Assembly: GCA_030141605.1 (NCBI GenBank)
Contig: JAQGDQ010001934.1
Span: forward strand, 1 to 20,389
Length of the DNA stretch: 20,389 nucleotides
Direction: 5' to 3'
Source: Tubiluchus corallicola
Lineage: Eukaryota; Priapulida; Priapulimorpha; Priapulimorphida; Tubiluchidae
A program made the translations under genes and the position numbers. This document shows, one piece after another, positions 1 to 8,233 of this stretch. The notes beneath the pieces were generated by a model. It was not told the origin of the DNA, did no database searches, and was given only the letters and a program-made list of their open reading frames with translations. The stretch's first letter is position 1; every line of letters begins with the position of its first letter.

Positions 1-270
1 ACCATAATAAATACAATAATCAGTAAGCAGCATTAAGCACAAGAATAAATAAACTTTAAATCAAATTATTTTACTGTTTTGCCCATTCATTTTGGTTCTA
101 CTGGAGTGCAGCGCACGTATTCTAGTCGTGAATCAAATTTGAAGCCTTCGGGAAGCCATTTTACCAGTCGTTAATTACTGCACGTTGCATCTCAAGTCGT
201 TTTGGACTTATCTGTCGCACTTAACTGCCTTTCACAAGATCTCCGAGTAATGGCGTTTTGTTCACTGCAA
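1..270. other. no recognisable feature
   Basis: AT-rich non-coding sequence. I see no open frame of note, no RNA gene and no repeat unit here. Confidence 0.5.
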
Positions 271-335
271 GCCATTCAGTGTCCAGCGGCTGCCCATTTA
301 GTGTCCAGTAACTGCCCGTTCAGTATCCAGGGGCT
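271..335. repeat. 22-bp tandem repeat, 3 copies
   Basis: Three consecutive diverged copies of a roughly 22-bp unit starting GCC(C)ATTCAGTGTCCAG are visible at 271, 292 and 314. The copies differ by a few substitutions, so the array is not recent. No function is apparent. Confidence 0.75.
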
Positions 336-455
336 GATCAGTTTCACGTAAGCAGTGGTCTTTCGCATGTGCCATTTTCCCTTGGAGTGTAAGTGAAACG
401 ATGGCATTATATTGTTCTGTGTCGCTCTGAATTATGGAAAGGCGTTAATTATGGA

Positions 456-543
456 ACTGACTGACTGACTGACTGACTGATGGACTTACTAACTGAGTTA
501 CTGGCTGACGGTGCTGACTGACTGACTGGTTGACTGACTGACT
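456..543. repeat. GACT tetranucleotide microsatellite
   Basis: Runs of (GACT)n occupy 456-482 and about 508-543, separated by a degraded stretch. It is simple-sequence DNA next to a second tetranucleotide tract. Confidence 0.85.
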
Positions 544-549
544 GGCCGA

Positions 550-757
550 CAGAATGAATGAATCAATAAATAAATGAATGAACGAACGAATGAATGAATG
601 AATGAATAAGCAATGAATGAATGGACGAACGAACGAATGAATGAATAAATTGGCGAATGAACGAATGAATAAGCGTATGAACGAATGAATGAACGAGCGA
701 ACGAACGAACGAACGAATGAATGAATAAATGAACGAATGAATGAATGAGTGAGTAAA
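550..757. repeat. GAAT/GAAC tetranucleotide microsatellite
   Basis: About 200 bp of interspersed GAAT, GAAC and AAAT tetramers. Read on the minus strand the tract gives long frames of Ser-Phe-Ile-His/Arg repeats, which are artefacts of the 4-bp period and not proteins. Confidence 0.9.
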
Positions 758-1297
758 TAATTATATGTTTTGATGACTTTGTTGCACTTACTTTGTAACA
801 ATGGAAGCTGGTTTTAGTGTAATCCACCCCATCTTTGAAATGTCTACTAAAGGGAAGACCTGCTTTTATTAAGTGTGGCGTATAGCAATAGTTGCTTGGC
901 ATTTGATTAACGCTCGCGGATGAAAAAATCCGAAGTTTAAGCTTCTAAATTTAGGGCTGGTGTCGTCTCAAAATACTGTACGTGGGTTTTTTGCAGTGAA
1001 GACAGCAAACATCGAACGGCCAGAATTAGGAAATTGTGACGCGCAGGCAGTTTGGAAAACTTTTTCACGTGATGAAAAACCGTCCCCCAAAACCTTGAAG
1101 TTACTTCACTTTTAATTTGTGGGACGAAATGTTTGCCAAGCAAAACAGTTTTGCCTTGGGGTTTGTTGCTGAATGAAGTATTGCTTGTTTTCTTGTAGAA
1201 GTAACGCGGATATGCTCCTTGGAAGTGCTCCTTTACCAATTAATTAATAACAAATCAAACCTCTGCAACAGAATTAAGAACAATGTTTAAAATCCGA
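758..1297. other. no gene recognised
   Basis: Non-coding. A 100-codon open frame runs on the minus strand from 1239 to 937, but I recognise no family in it. It lacks obvious domain features and lies among repeats, so I do not call it a gene. Confidence 0.45.
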
Positions 1298-1505
1298 ATT
1301 GTGAGAGACTACTACTTCATGATGCCCAAAGTCAAAAAATTCATGTTTGAGTAGCTTCATTATGTTTTATCTGTAAGAAAAATCGTAACAAAATATAACA
1401 AACTAATTTGAGCCAAAAATTAATAATAAAGTGAGACTGAATAATCAAAATAAACTTACATCGTGGCTCTACTACTGTTGATAAATAAATGGTTTAACTA
1501 AGACG
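1298..1505 (+). repeat. dispersed repeat family D, copy 1
   Basis: This stretch of about 208 bp recurs in the same orientation at 10680-10890, with a few substitutions, a 12-nt insertion and a short deletion. Both copies start ATTGTGAGAGACTACTACTT and end in ATAAATGGTTTAACT.AGAC. No inverted termini or coding potential are visible. It is most simply a fragment of an interspersed element, class unknown. Confidence 0.85.
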
Positions 1506-1639
1506 AATTGAAATCAAAATTAGAAATACATGCATTAAATCGTTTTGAAAACCCTACACACGTAAACGATAATATATATATTCATCCACAAATATTATTT
1601 ACCCATTTTGAATTATATGTATATATTGTATATAGTCTA

Positions 1640-1813
1640 TTATAATTTGCGTGTAATATTATAATGTATATTTTGTTTTAAATATTTGGCACAGTAGTTT
1701 TTAGTTTGCACTGGACGCATTTGCCTTTAACAGTTGTGTGAATTTTATTCTCATGCTGCGATGTTCTTTTATGCTTTTATAGTTATGAATATCGATTTTT
1801 ATGGCAAATAAAG

Positions 1814-1817
<4 letters not shown>
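1640..1817 (+). mobile_element. possible non-LTR retrotransposon 3' tail
   Basis: A T-rich stretch ends in GGCAAATAAAGATTTTATATATA, a polyadenylation-like signal followed directly by a simple repeat. That arrangement is usual at the 3' ends of LINE-type retroposons. No coding remnant is visible upstream, so this is inferred from the tail pattern alone. An unrelated AT-rich spacer would look similar. Confidence 0.3.

Positions 1818-1861
<44 letters not shown>
1818..1861. repeat. TA dinucleotide microsatellite
   Basis: An uninterrupted (TA)n run of about 22 units. It may be the microsatellite tail of the retroposon-like end just upstream. Confidence 0.95.
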
Positions 1862-1865
<4 letters not shown>

Positions 1866-1945
1866 TTAATTGTTAAGCAACCATTAAGACAAAACCGGAC
1901 CCAATCTTAAACTGTAGGTCAAAACAATCTACTATTGTACATACT

Positions 1946-2680
1946 GTAAAGGAAACATACTATTTTTTCAAAAATAGCTTGCGTGAAAGAATTATTACCA
2001 CACAAAACACAATTTCAAGTTCGCGTCACTAGTTCCTCACTGTTACATGCATTTTGCCATTTGCTGGTTAGATGGGCACTAGCACCTGCATTTCGAAAGC
2101 GCATTGCACAAAAATAGGTGTTGTTCCTTTCATTTCAGATGTGTTAGTTTATGACGTAGTACACACGTTCCATAACTCATGCGTGAGCACAGCGGTAAAT
2201 TTGAATTTTTACCTTAAAACTTGCCTAGTTTTAGTACAACACCCTGAATATCTTACAGTAGCACTGTTCTTCAATTTTTGCTTTCACAAACACGTGCTAC
2301 GCGCTCGTGGAATATTTTTGCTGTTGAAAATTATGTTAGTTTGTGATGTCATCAATAGTTGGGCTCGCCCGCCGTTAATTAAGTTTTTAATCTTTCATTT
2401 AATTATCAGAAACGCTTTTGCAGTATTAATTGTGTTATAACGTTAAAACTTGCCCAGTTTTAGTACAACACACTAAATATCTCATGTAATGGCGCGGTCG
2501 AAACAGCATTGCGGGAGATTTAAAATGAAAGCAAACAAAAATTCCTTTAACCCGATTACGATATACGCATAAAATTGCTATAAAGTAATATAATTTTTAA
2601 AGAGGATTTTTCTGAAACCTACTTCAGGTGCCCCACTTCTTGTCCAGGTGCCCCTTTTCTTGTCCTTTAAGTGCGCCAGA
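1946..2680 (+). repeat. dispersed repeat family R, copy R1
   Basis: The first about 490 bp match, in inverted orientation, 15205-15606. Matches include the GGGCACTAGC.CCTGCATT block, the GCATTGCACAAAAA block and GCGTGAGCACAGCGGTAAATTT. The part from 2484 on matches 14206-14375 in direct orientation. A short stretch around 2294-2400 also resembles 13437-13560. Within R1, the block AAAACTTGCC.AGTTTTAGTACAACAC occurs twice (about 2216 and 2447). A 122-codon frame at 2072-2440 lies inside the repeat and is probably accidental. The element class is unknown to me. Confidence 0.8.
2627..2666. repeat. 20-bp tandem duplication
   Basis: CAGGTGCCCC followed by (A/T)CTTCTTGTC-like sequence is present twice in tandem. 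The paralogous copy near 14349 carries only one unit, so the duplication happened after the R copies separated, or one unit was lost there. Confidence 0.7.
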
Positions 2681-3247
2681 ACGCGTTACGGTTATAAGGA
2701 GCTACGTAGCGAATTAAACGCGTTTACACGGAGGAATACCTGATATTATTTGTAACGTACTCTTACGAATTAGAAGCTACTACGTTTCAATAAGCGCTTA
2801 GCCATCGGACAAATAATTTCTATTAGCTAAAAGCAAAATCAATTAAGAGGCGCTGATACCCTGTATTAATTACAGTCATCATTGCTTTCACGCTGTGTGC
2901 ATTTGCGAGGTATTGAATTCTGATGCAGATGGAGAAGTTTGGTGTGAACCTTTTGGAATGACTGCAATTTTGTCGTCAAAGTGCACTGTGTTCAAGGTCC
3001 TCGAGCGTCGCCGTTTACAGACGTCTGTCGTGAAACGTAGTTTGTATTGAGCTGCGCCAGATGAACTTCCGTAAAGAATTGCTAACACCATGAAACGAAT
3101 AGTCATCAATTTGTCCAGTTTGATTAATTATTTGCTTGTCAAGTTATTAACCTGTTAAGAGCCTATGGCTTCTGTAGATTATGTGTAAACTGTCTGCTTC
3201 CATGCATGATATTGAACTGCCGGGCGGTACCTCGCCCACAAGGGCTA
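2681..3247. other. no gene recognised
   Basis: Non-coding sequence without a clear repeat. A 73-codon minus-strand frame at 2888-3109 resembles no family I know. Confidence 0.45.
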
Positions 3248-3400
3248 AAACTACCCAGGTTTGTTCTGTACCAGCAGATGAGAGGAAGCCAAGCAGTCTT
3301 TAACTACCCAGGTTTGTTCTGTACCAGCAGATGAGGAAGCCAAGCAGTCTATAACTACCCAGGTTTGTCCAGCAGATACGGAGGCCAAGCAGTCAATAAC
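3248..3400. repeat. about 52-bp tandem repeat, 3 copies
   Basis: Three consecutive copies share AACTACCCAGGTTTGT, CCAGCAGAT and GCCAAGCAGTC. They start near 3248, 3302 and 3353. The third is shortened by loss of the TTCTGTA segment. Confidence 0.85.
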
Positions 3401-3480
3401 TCTTCTGACATCCATCTACGATACAACAGAATGATGTGTGAGAAAAACGATACCTTTATTGGCAAATTATATGAAGTAGA

Positions 3481-3782
3481 TTCAAAAATAATGATGAAAT
3501 AGAGTTTACACTGTCGTGGATTACACTAACTGGGCCAGTAAAAAAGCAGAGAAGACCACTTTTATACATGCCAGATGCATAACTTGCTTCAACAGAAATT
3601 TACATAAGCGTGAAAGGGGTGTTCAGTACAATTCAAAAATAATGATGAAATAGAGGTTACACCGTCGTTTTAAACACTAACTGGGTCAGTAAAAAAGCAG
3701 AGAAGACCACTTTTATACAGGCCAGATGCATAACTTGGCTTCAACACAAACTTACATTAGCGTGAAAGGGATAATCAGTACC
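3481..3782. repeat. 151-bp tandem duplication, 2 copies
   Basis: Two adjacent copies begin TTCAAAAATAATGATGAAAT at 3481 and 3632 and stay aligned for about 151 bp, including AAAAAAGCAGAGAAGACCAC and the GCCAGATGCATAACTT block. They differ by scattered substitutions. Confidence 0.9.
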
Positions 3783-4019
3783 ATATTAAACGAGCTAAGA
3801 TGTAGACAACATTACTTGACTATTCCTTTTCGTACTTGCTTCTCTACTACAAAAGAACTGTATGCCATCATCATTGTCCCAACGTGATGCATCTTACCTG
3901 CTCATAATATGCAGCATCGAGATAGCTGCTGATAGCATGACGTTGCACATAACATGGTTTAGTTATAACGAATTAGAATTTTTGCTTAACTGTCTCGATA
4001 GTTTAATCTACGACATATA

Positions 4020-4280
4020 TTAACCCCTTCTCCTATTCACATCTTTTTTTTCAGTACTAGTCGTTTGTTTAATATGATGTATGTGTTTTGTAATTATCAT
4101 TTATTATTTTTGCTCTTATTTGAATAATTGTGTAATTGTTTTATCTTTGTAATCTTATTGTGACACATCATTTTCCCACTGAATTATATTAGAAGTTGTT
4201 TTTATCTGTACGTTGTATCCGTTTGCTAATATGTATTGTACCAGTGGAGTGCGTTATAAATAAATTAAATTAAATTGAAA
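4020..4280 (+). mobile_element. possible LINE 3' UTR and tail
   Basis: T-rich sequence ends in GCGTTATAAATAAATTAAATTAAATTGAA, a short-repeat tail of the kind left by non-LTR retrotransposons. No reverse-transcriptase remnant is readable upstream, so the assignment is tentative. Confidence 0.3.
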
Positions 4281-5001
4281 CTCGTTCAGGGCCTCAAGCA
4301 TTTGCTGCATTTTGCACGGGACCATGAAAAACTGTTCTCACTAAGTAGCGACTACGTTATATTTAATAATTCTTGTAGGTTTCTACTCCTCATACATTGA
4401 AACCTTCATGCAAAATTATACATGAAATGTATTTGATCAAAGACATTTTATCTTAGACAAATTAAAAATCGATTTTTGACAAATAGGTTGAAAAAAAGTT
4501 CTCAGTATCTGCAGTGTTTGCACTGTAACAATGTACAGCGTCACTTGTGTGAAATCAGCTAAGGCAGAAAATTTCACCTATCCAGACACAACACTGTGAT
4601 AAACTTTGGACTCAAGTCTCCTCTATCTTTAAGAAGACATTCCTGTTAAAAGATGAAAGGACTTTGATTTGACCTTGGCTTGTGGGTTGGTTTTACCTGG
4701 AATAACAGCAGAGCAATGAACAGCTTGGGCAATTGGTGATCAATAAATTAGTGTGTACGATCACGCAAGTGTATACTAGACTATTCTACTAGATAGGTCA
4801 AGTTGGAGTGCCTGAAGAGGGCGTGTTTTCTATACATTGTACAATATATATCCGTATTATATGGAATTTTTGCTTTCTAGTCGGGTACATTTTTAAATCT
4901 AAACGACTTATAATATGAGTAAATAGATAATAGTTCATTAGGTGTCTGTAATTACGTTGATAATTTACAAACAAATAAACAATGTGCAGATTTCACACGG
5001 T
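4281..5001. other. no gene recognised
   Basis: AT-rich non-coding sequence with no convincing frame, repeat or RNA gene. Confidence 0.5.
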
Positions 5002-5200
5002 GCTACTACTAGTACTACTACTACTACTACTACTACTGCTGCTACTGCTGCTACTGCTACTACTGCTACTACTGCTGCTACTGCTGCTACTGCTACTACT
5101 GCTACTACTGCTACTACTACTACTACTACTACTACTACTGCTACTACTGCTACTACTACTACTACTACTGCTACTACTGCTACTACTGCTGCTACTGCTG

Positions 5201-5253
<53 letters not shown>

Positions 5254-5320
5254 ACTGCTACTGCTGCTGCTACTACTGCTACTACTGCTACTGTTACTAC
5301 TACTGCTACTACTGCTACTG
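5002..5320. repeat. CTA/CTG trinucleotide microsatellite
   Basis: About 320 bp of CTA and CTG (ACT/GCT) triplets. A pure CTG run of about 50 bp (about 16 triplets) sits at 5204-5253. The frames it creates (poly-Leu, and Thr/Ala) are period-3 artefacts. The array lies upstream of exon A, so if the NCKX gene extends this far it is intronic. Confidence 0.95.
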
Positions 5321-5737
5321 TACTGAATCTACTGTCTTCATTTGGTGTATTGTTTAGCCATTTTACAGAGCATCTTGTTATTAGAGTGTCTTAGCAAAGC
5401 ACCCATTTTTGTTCTCGAGCAGTAGTGAAGATGAAAGTCTGTTTCTGCTTAATTTCTGTAGGATTTCTTTTCTTCATTGCAATATTTCCGTTACAGCTTC
5501 TTCAGCTGGTGATTCTCAACCATTTCGCAAAGGCTCACTTCATTAAAGTGCAGACATTTTATGAAATCTGCAATTTTATGCATTTATGAAGACAGTAATG
5601 CTGACATTATGTACGAGACATAGCAATCATATGGTCGTGGTTAGATTTTAAAACATTTGCCACTAATTGGGTGGAAAACTACTGGCGCCTAGACCCTATA
5701 CACTTTACAGGAAGGCACTGCATAATGTTGAAAGGCA
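5321..5737. other. no gene recognised
   Basis: Non-coding sequence between the triplet array and a TA-rich tract, with nothing recognisable. Confidence 0.5.
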
Positions 5738-5795
5738 ATAGATAGATACTTATAGATAAATATATATAGCATATATATATACATATATATATTGC
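5738..5795. repeat. TA-rich low-complexity tract
   Basis: ATAG and TA repeats (ATAGATAGATA, TATATATATACATATATATAT). It directly precedes the LINE remnant starting near 5821. Confidence 0.8.
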
Positions 5796-5820
5796 ATAAC
5801 TTATACACATTTACAGGTAT

Positions 5821-6360
5821 CATAAAATACATGAAAATATTTTATGTATAACCAGTCGAAGACTTGTCCAAGGCTTTGGAATGACATAAATGATGAATTT
5901 AAAACAGTTCAGCCAATTCAAAAATTTAGAAAGCAATACAGAGCAATAATTCTCAACAAGTACAACACTTCCTAATTTTCTACACCTACTGCAGCAGTAA
6001 TACCACAATCCTGGTACAGATTATGCAAAACAAGGCATCATTGATAAATCTTTAGAGCTGCTGTCAACATAGCACAATCTACTATCTTTCTTCTTACCTT
6101 GTCCGCTAACTCATCATTCTACCCTTCCTGTGTGATCTAACCTTTCTCCCAGTTCTTTTTTTGTTCACTCATCCATTCTTTTTTATCAGGTTCACATGAC
6201 AGTGGGCTTATACAAGCCTTTGCTTCTCTAGGCCACTGCAGTACAGTTATTATTTTATGATAACGATAGTGTATGACATACTAATTTAATACAGTATGAA
6301 GTAACAATTTTGATGTCACTGTGTGCTTAATATGATAATAATAATAAATAAAATAAAAAA
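5821..6360 (+). pseudogene. LINE (non-LTR retrotransposon) 3' end, 5'-truncated
   Basis: Frame 5844-5975 reads 43 codons to a TAA and contains CPRLWNDINDEFK, then FRKQYRAIILNKY. This matches the common C-terminal end of LINE ORF2 proteins, where P-x-LWN is followed by a short basic helix with F-K/R-K and a tyrosine near the terminus. Stops (TAA, TGA) lie in frame just upstream, so only a decayed tail is left. A T-rich 3' UTR follows and ends in an A-rich (ATA)n-type tail at about 6331-6360. The residues are direct observation; CR1/L2/jockey-like membership is inference. Confidence 0.7.
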
Positions 6361-6875
6361 GACTGTTGTAGGCAATACTGTTAAACTAGAAAAATTGATT
6401 AGGCAAAAGTTAGTATTTTACATACTATTATCACATTTTAGACGAAAGTAAATTTACATATTTACATAGTGGAAAACTAAAATTGAATTACAAAATATAA
6501 CTTCACAAATTCACATCGACAACGCATGCGCACAAAACGTACGCAGAAATTGCACAAAACATTTAAAAATGATTAACATATACATTTTTACGGTAAGCCT
6601 TATTTATTTCGATTATCACATAGAATTTACATTATATTGGTGGTTACATATAGACATAATCGTTATTTCTAGCTAGTTTATCATTTTTCTAAGGGGGCAG
6701 CTCATAATTTTTGAGTAGTTAGTTCTTTAGTTTATTTTTGAGATTTTTTTAAACTCGTTGAAGATTTTGTTTCTTGGGGTGCTGAATTCCAGATATTAAT
6801 AGGTGCTTTAGATATTGAATTAAGACCTTGTTTAGGGTTTGTCTGAATTTGGTTCATGTCAAATTTATTGACTGA
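6361..6875 (-). pseudogene. second LINE 3' end, opposite strand
   Basis: On the minus strand, 6869 to 6732 reads QTNPKQGLNSISKAP, NIWNSAPQETKSSTSLKK and then stops. This is the same LINE C-terminal signature (G-x-x-SI, then WN-S-x-P-x-E-x-K-x-S-x-S-L). A one-base shift restores a second F-K-K-basic segment, so the copy carries a frameshift. Its 3' UTR would run toward 6361 and meets the tail of the plus-strand LINE, giving a tail-to-tail pair. The exact 3' boundary is not certain. Confidence 0.6.
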
Positions 6876-6942
6876 TATAAACACACAATCAACGGGATCT
6901 GTTCACAGCAGAATCAGTATATAAAAAAATAACATTCGAAAT

Positions 6943-7112
6943 AAACTGCTGACGCAAAGCCATTGTTGTGACGTCATCCATTATACTCTGCTTATAACTT
7001 TAATTCAGTAAAAGCTGCTGGCTTTGCGTTAGGAAAATAAACGAACACGTTCGCGTTTTATTGATTATGAGTGTAATTATACGCAAAATTTTTTGCGGGG
7101 CCTTTGCTAGTT
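6943..7112 (+). repeat. repeat module X, copy 1
   Basis: AAACTGCTGACGCAAAGCCATTGTT.TGACGTCATCCATTATACTCTG and downstream sequence to CCTTTGCTAGTT recur at 16820-17013 in the same orientation, about 1 kb upstream of an exon in both cases. Within copy 1, ACGCAAAGCCA and TGGCTTTGCGT form an 11-bp inverted pair about 70 bp apart. The element type is unknown. Confidence 0.8.
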
Positions 7113-7415
7113 CGAAATTATTTTCTACAAAATTTGCCATTACAACTGAAGTTATGTCCAGTTTTATAAATTATTACAGGTTTATCAGTTATAATTTTGA
7201 GAATCTGATCCTATTATCATACATATTTAACGTCTCTGTTACAAAATCAAGCGCCAAATTTGTTCATATTTGAAAAACTGACCGTAAATTTGAAAAATCC
7301 ACGTGATTATAGTTCATTCTTAAATTATGAGTATGTGTGCTTTCACATATGACATGGTGCTGATGTTGCAAAATACATAATCTTATAAGACAAAATAATA
7401 GTAAAGTTGGAGAGC
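7113..7415. other. no gene recognised
   Basis: Non-coding sequence between modules X and Y. CGTCTCTGTTACA at about 7231 is shared with the region after module X copy 2 (about 17321), hinting that X and Y may be parts of one larger element. Confidence 0.4.
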
Positions 7416-7946
7416 AATAAGCCTTTTCACAGTTCCAGTGATTGATGATGATCGTGTAAAGATCAAAGGTCAAGTGAAACAGACAACACGTTTGTGTACA
7501 CTTGACAACACCTCGCAACCCATGCTATTGTAATAGTAACGGTTTTAACAGCTAGCTAGAACCTTACCTAGTTCATTTTTTCTTGTTCCCAAGTAAAATC
7601 CTGCTAGTAAATTCCTCTACACCCAGACTAATGCATTATTATGTAAAGTCCATGTAAAACAATTGAAGTTCTGAACCGATGCGGGAGACAACTTTGCTTT
7701 ATCCTGGTTCATTTCTTTTTGTTCCCAAGAAAGATCGTGCTAGTAAATCACTCTACGCACAGACTAATGCATAATTATGTAAAGTCCACGTAAAACAACT
7801 GAATTTACTGAACCGATGCGGCAGTCGGCTTTGCTTTATCCAATTGTCACGTGACGGTTGTAGTTAAGGCGCGCTGCTGTGGTTCACTTAACCTTTGACC
7901 TATAGCAACTGTGCATGTGCACAAGGAAACTGTGAAAAGGCTTATT
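7416..7946. mobile_element. MITE-like element with terminal inverted repeats (module Y, copy 1)
   Basis: The ends AATAAGCCTTTTCACAGTTCC (7416) and GGAAACTGTGAAAAGGCTTATT (to 7946) are inverted copies of each other, with one base of difference in length. Just inside, AAAGGTCAAGTGAA and TTCACTTAACCTTT are also inverted. The 531-bp element has no transposase frame. Its right part (about 7707-7946) recurs at 17537-17710 and, inverted, at 19742-19915. The target duplication is ambiguous: TA is possible. The element ends 88 bp before exon A. Confidence 0.65.
7571..7845. repeat. 136-bp tandem duplication inside module Y
   Basis: Two adjacent copies start GTTCATTT.T at 7571 and 7707. Each runs through CAGACTAATGCAT.ATTATGTAAAGTCC and CTGAACCGATGCGG to CTTTGCTTTATCC. 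Confidence 0.85.
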
Positions 7947-8034
7947 ATACAATGTACATTTTTATAGTAATGTCTGGATGCTTGCATATGTTGATTATTA
8001 ATTTGTATGTTAATTTTCTGTGTCTTATTTGCAG

Positions 8035-8225
8035 GTGTTACATTTGGACTGGAGGCCACTGATTCGGGACACGGCCTTCTATGGTCTCTCAATTGGTTGT
8101 TTCATCGGTTTTGCCTGGGACACGGAGTTCGAGATTTGGGAGGCATGTGTCCTTCTTGTCCTTTACCTTGTCTACATCTGTATCATGAAATTTAATCCTC
8201 AGTTGATGATTCTCATGGAAAATTG
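8035..8225 (+). CDS. exon A of a K+-dependent Na+/Ca2+ exchanger (SLC24/NCKX family)
   Basis: The product family exchanges Na+ for Ca2+ plus K+ across membranes. The 191-nt exon encodes VLHLDWRPLIRDTAFYGLS and onward to ILMEN plus two bases of a Trp codon. It matches the stretch of NCKX proteins where a conserved W-x-P-L-x-RD-x-x-FY motif opens a membrane segment (about residues 13-28), followed by a short D/E loop, a W-E start to the next segment (about 36-54, with Y-x-x-Y), and the M-K-F-N motif on the cytosolic side. The acceptor is TTATTTGCAG (ends 8034) and the donor GTAAGT (8226). The exon starts in phase 0 and ends with TG, completed by G of exon B. Family knowledge places this at the end of the first transmembrane block. 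The exact paralogue (SLC24A1-6) cannot be told from one exon. Confidence 0.88.
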
Positions 8226-8233
8226 GTAAGTTG

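Noticed and set aside
445-902. Minus-strand frames of Ser-Phe-Ile-His/Arg repeats
   Set aside because: They are translations of the GACT and GAAT/GAAC microsatellites.
937-1239. 100-codon minus-strand frame
   Set aside because: No recognisable family, no splice or promoter context, and AT-rich surroundings. A database search could still overturn this.
2072-2440. 122-codon plus-strand frame
   Set aside because: It lies within repeat R1. The inverted copy R2 does not preserve a clear equivalent product, and no domain is recognised.
3220-3236. Short GC hairpin GGGCG...CGCCC
   Set aside because: A five-base stem alone is not evidence of a structured RNA or terminator in this context.
4942-5394. 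Poly-Leu and Thr/Ala frames
   Set aside because: They are translations of the CTA/CTG triplet array.
7847-8092. Minus-strand 81-codon frame overlapping exon A
   Set aside because: It is antisense to the NCKX exon and runs through repeat module Y, so it is a shadow frame.
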